Below are positions 32,998-40,561 of a stretch of 44,161 nucleotides of DNA, piece by piece (position 1 is the first letter of the stretch; the number at the start of each line of letters is the position of its first letter). This stretch comes from Coprobacillus sp. CAG:605. GTDB lineage: Bacteria > Bacillota_I > Bacilli_A > RF39 > UBA660. A program made the translations under genes and the position numbers. Under the pieces are notes generated by a model. That model did not search any database and was not told the DNA's origin. It saw nothing but the letters and a program-made list of their open reading frames with translations. The stretch is taken from the NCBI GenBank assembly GCA_000433255.1, contig HF998244.1, positions 1-44,161 on the forward strand. Direction: 5' to 3'.

Positions 32998-34176
32998 TTA
33001 ATGTACTCTTTTTAGTTTAAGACTTTTTGGGTTTAATATTTCTTCAACTCTTTCAATTGGAATGTTTAAGCCATTTGATATCTTTTCATTGGACATACCA
33101 TTTTGTGACAATGATTTAATTGCATTTTCTAAGCCGAGTTTTTGGCCACGTTTCATTCCAAGTTCCATACCACGTGCTTCGCCAACATCTTCACCAACAC
33201 CATAACCTTCTTGATACTCATCAATAAGTCTATGCTCATAAAAAGCCTTTACATCATAACTTCCATCTTCTTTGTAAAACATTAACATACTCTGATACAC
33301 TCCCTCCAATGTTTTATCTTTTTTTACTATACGACTATTTGCTAAAATATTTTCAATATCTTTCAAGCTTATCCTAGTTAAAGCTTTAAAATACTCGTAT
33401 ATTTCTTGTTTGCCTTTAGTATATTTGATAGTTTCTAACTTGTCAAGACAAACATAGCTAATTTCTATAAATTGACTATTATTAAATTTTTCGCTATACG
33501 TAATGTCATGATTTATAAATGACATACTTTTTAGTGAATTACCATACATGGCAATAAAATATATTTTGATATTGGTATTATAAGTTTTCTTACCTCGTTT
33601 ATCCTTTATTATGGAAAATCTAGAAACAGCTCGATTTTGATAGTCTAAATTTTTCAAATCAGTGTTTCTTGACCGTTTATCTTTCATTATTGAAAATCTA
33701 GAAACAGCTCGGTTTTGATAGTCCAAGTTTTTCAAATCAGTATTTCTCGAATACTTATTATATGCTTCAATATCAACATAGGTATTATCATCAATTTTAT
33801 AAATCAAATCGCCAACCCGATGTACTTCAATGTTTTTTCTTGCCGAAAGGTTTGGATCGATAAAATGACCCTTAACTACTTTTTCATAATCAAGTTTACA
33901 AATCCAAGAAATAAGTCTTGCCGCAAAACTAGTATTTTCCAAAAGCATTTTCTTAAACACAAAATCAGTAATTATTACCGAAATATGTACTTCTATGGTC
34001 TTTCTTGCTGAAAGATTGGGATCAACAAAATGACCCTTAACTACTTTTTCATACTCAAGATTACAAATCCAAGAAATAATTTTAGCAGCGTAATCCGTAT
34101 TCTCAAGAAGTATTTTCTTAAACACAAAATCAGTAATTATTACCGAAATATCATTTTTCTTAAGATTCTTTTTCAT
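32998..34176 (-). CDS. Rpn/PD-(D/E)XK nuclease family protein with two internal tandem duplications
   Basis: A 392-aa relative of the recombination-promoting nuclease (RpnA/YhgA-like, PD-(D/E)XK) family, often labelled transposase family; such proteins cut DNA and are common in gut bacteria. The start DFVFKKILLENT, the catalytic stretch NTYVDIEAYN (Asp135, Glu137) and the Gln/Arg-rich QNRAVSRFS fit the nuclease core, and the C-terminus has an EGYGVGEDVGEARG low-complexity helix and a helix-turn-helix-like end NEKISNGLNIPIERV. Residues 10-64 are repeated as 65-119, and 143-168 as 169-194, both exactly in frame. The usual protein has one copy of each, so the core may be misfolded or altered in activity. 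RBS GGAGG precedes ATG. Confidence 0.85.
   Translation of the reverse strand: MKKNLKKNDISVIITDFVFKKILLENTDYAAKIISWICNLEYEKVVKGHFVDPNLSARKTIEVHISVIITDFVFKKMLLENTSFAARLISWICKLDYEKVVKGHFIDPNLSARKNIEVHRVGDLIYKIDDNTYVDIEAYNKYSRNTDLKNLDYQNRAVSRFSIMKDKRSRNTDLKNLDYQNRAVSRFSIIKDKRGKKTYNTNIKIYFIAMYGNSLKSMSFINHDITYSEKFNNSQFIEISYVCLDKLETIKYTKGKQEIYEYFKALTRISLKDIENILANSRIVKKDKTLEGVYQSMLMFYKEDGSYDVKAFYEHRLIDEYQEGYGVGEDVGEARGMELGMKRGQKLGLENAIKSLSQNGMSNEKISNGLNIPIERVEEILNPKSLKLKRVH
33595..33672 (-). repeat. 78-bp tandem duplication in the Rpn-like gene, second unit
   Basis: Encodes residues 169-194, differing from 143-168 by one residue (Ile for Met). Confidence 0.9.
33673..33750 (-). repeat. 78-bp tandem duplication in the Rpn-like gene, first unit
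   Basis: Encodes residues 143-168 (begins SRNTDLKNLDYQ); directly followed by its copy. Confidence 0.9.
33820..33984 (-). repeat. 165-bp tandem duplication in the Rpn-like gene, second unit
   Basis: Encodes residues 65-119. It differs from the first unit at about ten residues, so it is older or came from a paralogue. Confidence 0.9.
33985..34149 (-). repeat. 165-bp tandem duplication in the Rpn-like gene, first unit
   Basis: Encodes residues 10-64 (ISVIITDFVFKK to IEVH). Confidence 0.9.
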
Positions 34177-34343
34177 AGAAATTTACCTCCTTCCTAAGAA
34201 AAAGAGATTCTTCACCATAAATCTCTCCCTCTAATAATATTTATTACCGGTAAAGTACCGATTTTCTTTTTTTTCTGCGCATTTTCACCAAACTTTTTTC
34301 TAAGGCACTAAAATTTGACATGTTTTTACGTAAATTAACTGTC

Positions 34344-34366
34344 AAAAAAAGATAGATTTCTCTATC
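34344..34366 (-). terminator. Terminator of the adh-FIST-aldh operon
   Basis: GATAGA-GAAA-TCTATC on the - strand followed by seven T (34344-34350). Confidence 0.88.
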
Positions 34367-34383
34367 CTTTACTTGTTTTTAAT

Positions 34384-35823
34384 TTATAAAATATTCTTTA
34401 AAATAATACTCTTTGTACGAGACATTTCATGAAGTGTACTCATAACACCTTCATTACCTATACCAGAATGTTTCCAACCGCCAAATGGCATTTCAAACGA
34501 CCTAAAGAACGAAGCCCCATTAATAATAACACCGCCACATTCTAACTCATTAGCAACATGTTGACATACTTTCTGATTTTCCGAAATAATACATCCACAT
34601 AAACCATAACTTGATTGATTAGCAATAGAAATAGCCTCATCAATATCTTCATACTCAATAATCGAAATAACTGGTCCAAAGATTTCCATATCATGAGCTA
34701 CTTCCATATCTTTAGTTACATTATCAAGAATTGTTGGTTCAAAGAAAGCTCCTTTACGTCTGCCACCAAATACAACACGAGCGCCTTCATTAACCGTCTT
34801 CAAAACTTGTTCTTCAACACGCTTAGCCGCATCTTCACTAATCAAGCAACCAATCTTAGCCTCGGGATTACTTGGCATACGAACAACATAATCTTTTCTA
34901 ATTGCTTCAATTAACTTCTTTTCAAACTCTTCCTTAACATCTTTATGAATTAAGAAACGTTTAGAAGCACAACAAACTTGACCAGTATTGTAAAGCCTAC
35001 CCCATAAAGTTTCCTTAACAGCTAAATCTACATCTCCATCTTTATGTAAAATAAAGGCATCATTACCACCTAACTCTAAAGTTACATGCGTAATATTTTT
35101 AGCACACTTAGCCATAGTTTCAGCACCTGCAATAGTTGAACCGGTTAAAGTAACTAAATTAACACCAGGGTTTTCTGCTAAAGTTTGAACGGCAAATCCG
35201 CCACTACCATTAATTAAGTTAATAACTCCACCCGGAATACCAGCTTCTAATAATAACTCTACATACTTTGTTAAAGTTAAAGGATTATGAGCTGAAGGTT
35301 TTAAAATAACCGTATTTCCCATAAGCAATGCTGCAGGAACCTTTTGACAAAACAAATCACTTGGAAAATTAAACGGAATAACAGCTACGACAACTCCAAG
35401 AGGGTATTGCATTGTATATTGAATAGTATGCTCATTACCCATTTCTTGTCCAGGTTCAATAACTAGACCATATTCATGTTTAGCACGTTCACAAAATGCC
35501 GGAATACCAACTGAAACATTAGCAATCTCCCCAATCGCTTCACTAATTGGTTTACCAGTTTCGTCTGATAACAACTTAGCTAAGGCATCTTTATCTCTTT
35601 CTACCAAAGAAACAAACTTCATAAGTCTTTTAGCGCGTTCATGAATAGGAACTTTAGCCCATTCTTTTTGTGCTTTTCTTGCTTCAATAACGGCTTTATC
35701 GCAGTCTTCTTTCGTCGACTCTGGTACAGTATCAATAAGCTCATTAGTAGCAGGGTTAGTTATATTAATAACCCTACTATCAGAAGCTTCACACCAAGTA
35801 TCCCCAATTAAATTCTTTGCCAT
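34384..35823 (-). CDS. NAD(P)-dependent aldehyde dehydrogenase
   Basis: A 479-aa soluble member of the ALDH superfamily that oxidises an aldehyde to the acid or, in some relatives, reduces it. Key motifs are VVAVIPFNFPSDLFCQK and LKPSAHNPLT (cofactor site), VTLTGSTIAGAETMAKCA, the general base in VTLELGGNDAF (Glu about 251), catalytic Cys in NTGQVCCASKRF (about 283) and EIFGPVISIIEYED. It resembles succinate-semialdehyde, lactaldehyde or glyceraldehyde-3-phosphate (GapN-like) dehydrogenases; the substrate cannot be fixed. It is the last gene of an operon with an iron alcohol dehydrogenase and a FIST protein, two bases after the FIST gene, so it probably works in an alcohol-aldehyde conversion. 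Confidence 0.93.
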   Translation of the reverse strand: MAKNLIGDTWCEASDSRVINITNPATNELIDTVPESTKEDCDKAVIEARKAQKEWAKVPIHERAKRLMKFVSLVERDKDALAKLLSDETGKPISEAIGEIANVSVGIPAFCERAKHEYGLVIEPGQEMGNEHTIQYTMQYPLGVVVAVIPFNFPSDLFCQKVPAALLMGNTVILKPSAHNPLTLTKYVELLLEAGIPGGVINLINGSGGFAVQTLAENPGVNLVTLTGSTIAGAETMAKCAKNITHVTLELGGNDAFILHKDGDVDLAVKETLWGRLYNTGQVCCASKRFLIHKDVKEEFEKKLIEAIRKDYVVRMPSNPEAKIGCLISEDAAKRVEEQVLKTVNEGARVVFGGRRKGAFFEPTILDNVTKDMEVAHDMEIFGPVISIIEYEDIDEAISIANQSSYGLCGCIISENQKVCQHVANELECGGVIINGASFFRSFEMPFGGWKHSGIGNEGVMSTLHEMSRTKSIILKNIL

Positions 35824-35825
35824 AA

Positions 35826-36998
35826 CTACTCTCCAAATCCTGTAAATGATAGTGATAAACCACCAACTGTATTAGAAGAATGATCGCCTTCTCCATATTC
35901 CCCAAATGTAAATACCATTAAGAACTCTTTATCAGGAATTGATTTCTTTACTGTTGGATAAATTCTATCTTCAATTTGTGACAAAGCAAGACCTAATCTT
36001 CTACCACCACAATGTACTAAGAAATAACTATTAACTGGTGTATTCATTAAACCATTTAACTTAGCAATAGTATCTTCATTAGCCATTAATATTCCCTCAG
36101 GAGTATTAGATAACTGAATAACAGCAGTATTTTCAGCTAAATCAGCCCCAATATTCATTGATAAATCATCATTAGCAAACATTGGATGACGTACAGCAAC
36201 AACCTTACCAATTGGGTCTTTAACACCAAGTGGTGCACAAATAGTTTCTGTTAATAAATTTGAACCCATTAATGATGCTATATCTTTTCCTGTCCATTCC
36301 GCATATTTCTTTAATGCTGGTTCATGGTCAATTTCCACAAGGGTTCTACCATTAACAACTTTGGTAATAACGCCAACATTTCCGGTTTCATGATAAGCTC
36401 CAGTATAAAGATTTTTCATTTCGGCATTAGTATAGAATATTGCAATAACACAACCATCACTATAAGCCTCTCCACTATTTAAAATACTCCACTTACCTTC
36501 AACCGTATTATCAGCAGCACTACCACCAAATACTGGAATATTACCAATAACATCTTGAATACCTTTTAAGTACTCTTCTTCATTAGCTGGACTAGCACTC
36601 ATAAAGAAATAATCTGGTTCTTTATCAGTTCCCTTAAGCTTACTAATAGCTTCTTTAGCAATTCTTCTCCCAATTTCTCTAGGTTCTTCATTCGTCTTCT
36701 TAGAACCAGCAGTAACTACTTCACAATCTCCTCCAAATAACATCATACCTGAATATCCAGTTTCCTTATTTAGATATCCATCTTGAGTACAAATAGCTGC
36801 TGAAGATGTACAACCAACTACTGGAACATCTCCAAGTACACTCTTAATACCTTCCATAATTTTATTTTGATCTTGAACACAACTTGTAAATAACAATCCA
36901 ACTTGAGGATTTTCAATAACATTTGCCATTCTAGCAGTTTCTACGCCAGAATTAAAAGCATCAATATTTTGGCTATAGCCAACCTTAGTTTTTAACAT
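35826..36998 (-). CDS. FIST-domain sensor protein
   Basis: A 390-aa protein with the FIST N domain (about 25-215: NPQVGLLFTSCVQDQ, VPVVGCTSSAAICTQDGY, GMMLFGGDCEVVTAG, VFGGSAADNTVEGKWSIL) and the FIST C domain (about 225-380: GRTLVEIDHEPALKKYAEWTG, LAENTAVIQLSNTPEGIL, FLVHCGGRRLGL). FIST domains are thought to bind small ligands such as amino acids, and are often joined to kinases or found near metabolic genes. Here there is no output domain, and the gene lies between an alcohol and an aldehyde dehydrogenase, so it may sense or handle a metabolite of that pathway. Role inferred only from context. Its stop is two bases from the ALDH start. Confidence 0.88.
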   Translation of the reverse strand: MLKTKVGYSQNIDAFNSGVETARMANVIENPQVGLLFTSCVQDQNKIMEGIKSVLGDVPVVGCTSSAAICTQDGYLNKETGYSGMMLFGGDCEVVTAGSKKTNEEPREIGRRIAKEAISKLKGTDKEPDYFFMSASPANEEEYLKGIQDVIGNIPVFGGSAADNTVEGKWSILNSGEAYSDGCVIAIFYTNAEMKNLYTGAYHETGNVGVITKVVNGRTLVEIDHEPALKKYAEWTGKDIASLMGSNLLTETICAPLGVKDPIGKVVAVRHPMFANDDLSMNIGADLAENTAVIQLSNTPEGILMANEDTIAKLNGLMNTPVNSYFLVHCGGRRLGLALSQIEDRIYPTVKKSIPDKEFLMVFTFGEYGEGDHSSNTVGGLSLSFTGFGE

Positions 36999-37016
36999 TT
37001 TATTCCTACTTTCTTT

Positions 37017-38165
37017 CTAATAAGCTTTTTCTAAAAGTTCAATTATATCTTCTAATTTTACTTCTCTTGGATTTCCCCCAGTACAAGGGTCTTTTAAAGC
37101 TTTACTTGCTAATACTTCAAAATCTTCTTTACGAACATTAAGTTCACTTAAATGTTGTGGTACACCAAGTTTAGTCTCTAACTCTCTTACAGCACTAACA
37201 ACCTTACTAACACATTCCATATCACTTAAATTATCCATATTAAGTCCAAAAGCTTTTCCCATATCTCTATATCTTTCAGGGCAAACAACACCATTCCACT
37301 CTAAAACATATGGTAAAAATAATGAACAAGCAATACCATGAGCAACATCATAAGTAGCGCCAAGTTGATGAGCCATAGAATGAACTATACCAAGTCCAAC
37401 ATTAGAAAATCCCATACCTGCAATATATTGACTTAACCCCATTTTATCAATAGCAGTTTTATCTTTATTTACAGCATCATATAAATACTTATAAGTTAAT
37501 TCCATACTCTTTAAATGGAACATATCAGTCATTTCCCAATGAGCCTTAGTAATATATCCTTCCATAGCATGAGTTAAAGCATCTAACCCTGTTGCAGCCG
37601 CAGTCATTTTAGGCATTCCAGCCATTAACTCCGTATCAATAATTGCCAATACTGGAATATCATTTGGGTCTACACAAACTCTCTTAATTACAGCCTCCTC
37701 ATCCGTAATAACATAATTAATAGTTACTTCAGCAGCCGTTCCCGCCGTAGTTGGCAGAGCAATAATTGGTAAACACCTATTCTTAGTATCTGCAACTCCC
37801 TCTAAAGAATTAATATCATAAAATTCTGGATTTTCAATAACAATACCAATACACTTTGCCGTATCAATAACACTACCACCACCAACACAAACTATTGCAT
37901 CAGCACCATATTCTTGACATACCTTAATTCCTTCATGACAATTACTTATTGTTGGATTAGGTTTAACTTTATCAAATATTTTATAATCAATATCCCCCCT
38001 ATCCAAACAATCAATTACTAACTTAGTTACCCCACAATTCATTAATGTTTCATCAGTAACTAAAAGTATCTTCTTAAAATTTCTTCTTTTGATTTCTGGT
38101 ACTAAATTTTCTCTAGCATTCCATCCAAAGTAAGAAGTCTCATTTAATATAATTCGATTACTCAT
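37017..38165 (-). CDS. Iron-containing alcohol dehydrogenase
   Basis: A 382-aa type III (iron-dependent) alcohol dehydrogenase that interconverts an alcohol and its aldehyde with NAD(P)H. The cofactor loop VCVGGGSVIDTAKCIG (about 95-110), ALPTTAGTAAEVT, the metal site segments ATGLDALTHAMEGYI (Asp and His about 196-202) and GIVHSMAHQLGATYDVAHG (two His, about 262-280) are all present. Relatives include lactaldehyde reductase (FucO), 1,3-propanediol and 4-hydroxybutyrate dehydrogenases. It is the first gene of an operon with the FIST protein (18-base gap) and an aldehyde dehydrogenase. GGAGG precedes ATG. A TGT-TAAAAT -10 lies in the leader around 38190, with poor -35. Confidence 0.95.
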   Translation of the reverse strand: MSNRIILNETSYFGWNARENLVPEIKRRNFKKILLVTDETLMNCGVTKLVIDCLDRGDIDYKIFDKVKPNPTISNCHEGIKVCQEYGADAIVCVGGGSVIDTAKCIGIVIENPEFYDINSLEGVADTKNRCLPIIALPTTAGTAAEVTINYVITDEEAVIKRVCVDPNDIPVLAIIDTELMAGMPKMTAAATGLDALTHAMEGYITKAHWEMTDMFHLKSMELTYKYLYDAVNKDKTAIDKMGLSQYIAGMGFSNVGLGIVHSMAHQLGATYDVAHGIACSLFLPYVLEWNGVVCPERYRDMGKAFGLNMDNLSDMECVSKVVSAVRELETKLGVPQHLSELNVRKEDFEVLASKALKDPCTGGNPREVKLEDIIELLEKAY

Positions 38166-38343
38166 TTTCTTCCTCCTATCTTAAATTCATTTTAACATTA
38201 AAATAAAAAAAGAGAAACTAGAACCACTTAAAATCACAACAATTTGTCATAATTTTACTCATTCTATATTTTTCTTTTTTCTAAAATTTAACTATGATTT
38301 AAATATTTAATATGTTATAATCAATTAGTAAGGTATAGGAATT

Positions 38344-38368
38344 AAAAAAAGTTCCATTAAGGAACTTT
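38344..38368 (-). terminator. Terminator of tRNA-Gly(GCC)
   Basis: AAAGTTCC-TTAAT-GGAACTTT on the - strand (38348-38368) followed by further T. Confidence 0.85.
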
Positions 38369-38378
38369 AAATATCAAA

Positions 38379-38453
38379 TGGAGCAAGTGAGGAGGATCGA
38401 ACTCCCATCTCAACCTTGGCAAGGTCGTATACTAGCCATTGTACTACACCTGC
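38379..38453 (-). tRNA. tRNA-Gly, anticodon GCC
   Basis: Acceptor GCAGGTG pairs with CACTTGC (one G-T), anticodon stem CGACC/GGTTG encloses loop TTGCCAA with anticodon GCC (complement at 38418-38420), T loop TTCGATC, discriminator T and encoded CCA (38379-38381). Confidence 0.96.
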
Positions 38454-38461
38454 ATGAACTA

Positions 38462-38490
38462 ATAATATCAAAAAAAATAAAAAATATCAA
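38462..38490 (-). promoter_or_regulatory. Promoter of tRNA-Gly(GCC)
   Basis: On the - strand TTGATA (38485-38490), 17 bases, TATTAT (38462-38467) preceded by TGA. Confidence 0.75.
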
Positions 38491-38507
38491 GTAAAAGGTG
38501 AATAATA

Positions 38508-39179
38508 ATGAAAAAAAAGAGTAAAAAGTTAAATAATAATAAAGTAAGTAAAAAGAAATATATCATTAAGACCACTCTTATGTTAGTGGCTCTCTTCCTA
38601 GTTGTTGGTACGGGTTTATATTTTTATGGCCGCATGAACCGTAAGAAAGATGAACCAGTAAACGTTAGTAAGGTTGAAAATACAATTGAAAAATATGGTT
38701 ATGCGATTAACGATAATGCCTCTGACTATTATAAAAGTGAATTTGAAATTTTAAAAGAGTTAGCAAAAAATGATAACGCTACCGAAGAAGAAATTGTTAA
38801 ACAAGTTGCCAAACTTTATGTCATCGATCTACTCTCTCTTCAAGAAAAAATAAATAAATATGAAGTAACTTGCTCCCAATATTTTTATAGTGATAAACGT
38901 AGTATGAATACCCAAAAGATTATTGATAACTTCTATAATTTGATTCAAGATAATGCTTATAATGATCGTAAACAAGAACTTCCAAGTGTTAAAAATGTTG
39001 AAATTACTAACTATGGTACTGATAAATATAAAATGAATGACACTACCATTAATTCTTATGATGTAACTTTAAAAGTTGAATATCAAAAAGATTTAGGATA
39101 TGATAAAAATGTTGCAGTAACCCTAGTCAAAGATGGTAATAACTACTCTATTGTTACTTATAGTCCTACCAAGTCTTAG
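38508..39179 (+). CDS. Hypothetical single-pass membrane protein
   Basis: A 223-aa protein that I do not recognise. The first 20 residues are strongly basic (KKKSKKLNNNKVSKKK), followed by a membrane segment (about 22-41, TLMLVALFLVVGTGLYFYG), so the remaining about 180 residues face outward. That domain has a helical part (about 60-150, with EEEIVKQVAKLYVIDLLSLQ) and a strand-rich end with YDVTLKVEYQKD and VAVTLVKDGNNYSIV, recalling NTF2-like or DUF4829-like domains, with no catalytic motif. RBS AAGGTG precedes ATG. The gene is divergent from tRNA-Gly(GCC) and ends in a strong terminator. Confidence 0.8.
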   Translation: MKKKSKKLNNNKVSKKKYIIKTTLMLVALFLVVGTGLYFYGRMNRKKDEPVNVSKVENTIEKYGYAINDNASDYYKSEFEILKELAKNDNATEEEIVKQVAKLYVIDLLSLQEKINKYEVTCSQYFYSDKRSMNTQKIIDNFYNLIQDNAYNDRKQELPSVKNVEITNYGTDKYKMNDTTINSYDVTLKVEYQKDLGYDKNVAVTLVKDGNNYSIVTYSPTKS

Positions 39180-39200
39180 AATAATTTCTAAGTCTTTTTT
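39175..39200 (+). terminator. Terminator of the 38508-39179 gene
   Basis: CTTAGAA-TAAT-TTCTAAG followed by TCTTTTTT; the stem includes the stop codon. Confidence 0.85.
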
Positions 39201-39208
39201 ATTATCTA

Positions 39209-39217
39209 TGCTATAAT
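39209..39217 (+). promoter_or_regulatory. Extended -10 promoter of the 39238-39669 gene
   Basis: TGC then TATAAT on the + strand, 20 bases before the ATG. Confidence 0.6.
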
Positions 39218-39237
39218 TACCTCAAGAGGTGTTTTTT

Positions 39238-39669
39238 ATGTTCAAAGTTGCTAAACTAAAACAAATTAAAGATGAAAAAGTTGATATCAAAGTTGTATCA
39301 TACGAAAAAAGAGGCTACCAGAAGGAACCTCAACTTCGTCATATTTTATCATTTAAAATATCCGGATACGATTACTCTCTTCGTTTTATGTTAAATATCA
39401 CTCTAGAAAAACTAAATGCCATCCCTGATGGCCAAGATATCAATCTTAGTAAGTATCTCTTTGGTGGTGAAACCTATCTTTACACTAAGTACGATAATAA
39501 CAATTATTATGATGATACCAACTTGAACTTAAACATCGTCGCATCTAAATTTGATAATGAATTTAATCTACAATTAAACTTCTATTCCTTCGATTACCAA
39601 AAACCAATATCAGGTATTGCTGAAATAAAATTTAATTTAAACGATTATTTACCTTCTAACGAACTATAA
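39238..39669 (+). CDS. Hypothetical protein, 143 aa
   Basis: An unrecognised soluble protein without signal peptide, Cys or membrane segment. It is strand-rich, with alternating hydrophobic residues (VAKLKQIKDEKVDIKVVSYE, LRHILSFKISGYDYSLRFML, LNIVASKFDNEFNLQLNFYS), suggesting a beta-sandwich. GTG 39229 is in frame three codons earlier, but it forms part of the ribosome binding site AGAGGTG, so ATG 39238 is the start. The last 25 bases overlap the 3' end of the convergent phosphate acyltransferase gene, and no terminator is visible between them. Function unknown. Confidence 0.75.
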   Translation: MFKVAKLKQIKDEKVDIKVVSYEKRGYQKEPQLRHILSFKISGYDYSLRFMLNITLEKLNAIPDGQDINLSKYLFGGETYLYTKYDNNNYYDDTNLNLNIVASKFDNEFNLQLNFYSFDYQKPISGIAEIKFNLNDYLPSNEL

Positions 39670-40553
39670 ACTGACATTAAAATTGACAAATATTTATCTT
39701 CTATTGTATCGGTTCTGCTTGTCATAATAACTGGACTTACGGTTCCCGTTAATACTCCTGCTGATTTAAAGTGGCTAAAGAACACTAACCCTTTAGTAAA
39801 AATATTTCCTGCTGCTAAATCAGGCATTATCAAAATATCAGCATTTCCACATACCGGACTATCTACTCCCTTATGCAAAGCAGCTTCCTTTGATACCGCA
39901 ATATCCATTGCTACTGGACCAATTATATTACCTAAATTATTATACTTATCATAACTAGCAACAATCGAAGCATCAACCGTACTAGGTATCGCAGGATTAA
40001 CTTTTTCTAAAGCTGACAGCACTGCCACATTAGGCTTTTCTATTCCTAAAGAAACCGCCAAATCAATCGCATTCTGAGTTATCATAATCTTTTTATTCGC
40101 ATCCGGCATAATATTAACAGCACAATCACTTATAACCATCAATCTGTTCTCTTCCTTAAATTCCAATATCGTCGCTTGACTTAAAATATGTCCTGGATTA
40201 ATCAAACCATTTTCTTTATCTAAAATAGCCTTCATAAAAGAAGAAGTCATCATTAACCCTTTCATTGGCATATCAGCCTTTTTTTCTTTTACTAACTTAA
40301 CAGCTAACTTTGCCGATGCTAATTCATCATCCTCTTCAATAAATTCATAATCTTCACAGTTTTCCCCTAAGTCCTCAAGCATTTTCTTGGTTCTAGCAAC
40401 ATTCCCAATTAAAATTCCTTTAACTATCCCTTTTCTCTTAGCCATTACTAAAGCCTCTAAGGCATGGTCATCAAAAGCATTTGCTAATGCCACTATTTTA
40501 ACTTGTTTTTTACTTAAAACATAATCTTCAATCGCTTTAAAATTTCTAAACAT
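39645..40553 (-). CDS. ptb: Phosphate butyryltransferase-like phosphate acyltransferase
   Basis: A 302-aa member of the phosphotransacetylase/phosphate butyryltransferase family that exchanges CoA of an acyl-CoA for phosphate, giving acyl phosphate. Visible features are VALANAFDDHALEALVMA, KGILIGNVART, ADMPMKGLMMTSSFMKAIL (about 95-113), NPGHILSQATIL, ISDCAVNIMPD, and toward the C-terminus SPVCGNADILIMPDLAAGN and KSAGVLTGTVSPVIMTSR. Length and motifs fit Ptb better than Pta. It lies eight bases after the butyrate kinase gene, so the pair would make butyrate (or branched-chain acids) and ATP from acyl-CoA. No acyl-CoA synthesis genes are in the window. The 3' end overlaps a convergent gene. 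Confidence 0.93.
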   Translation of the reverse strand: MFRNFKAIEDYVLSKKQVKIVALANAFDDHALEALVMAKRKGIVKGILIGNVARTKKMLEDLGENCEDYEFIEEDDELASAKLAVKLVKEKKADMPMKGLMMTSSFMKAILDKENGLINPGHILSQATILEFKEENRLMVISDCAVNIMPDANKKIMITQNAIDLAVSLGIEKPNVAVLSALEKVNPAIPSTVDASIVASYDKYNNLGNIIGPVAMDIAVSKEAALHKGVDSPVCGNADILIMPDLAAGNIFTKGLVFFSHFKSAGVLTGTVSPVIMTSRTDTIEDKYLSILMSVYSSLEGK

Positions 40554-40561
40554 AAAATCTC

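Noticed and set aside
33715..34011. 98-codon + strand frame opposite the Rpn-like gene
   Set aside because: Antisense shadow of the duplicated segment with no start signals.
38240..38262. Possible Rex redox-repressor site (TCACAACAATTTGTCA) before the alcohol dehydrogenase operon
   Set aside because: The half-sites are in reversed order compared with the Rex consensus TTGTGA-N-TCACAA, and the symmetry is imperfect.
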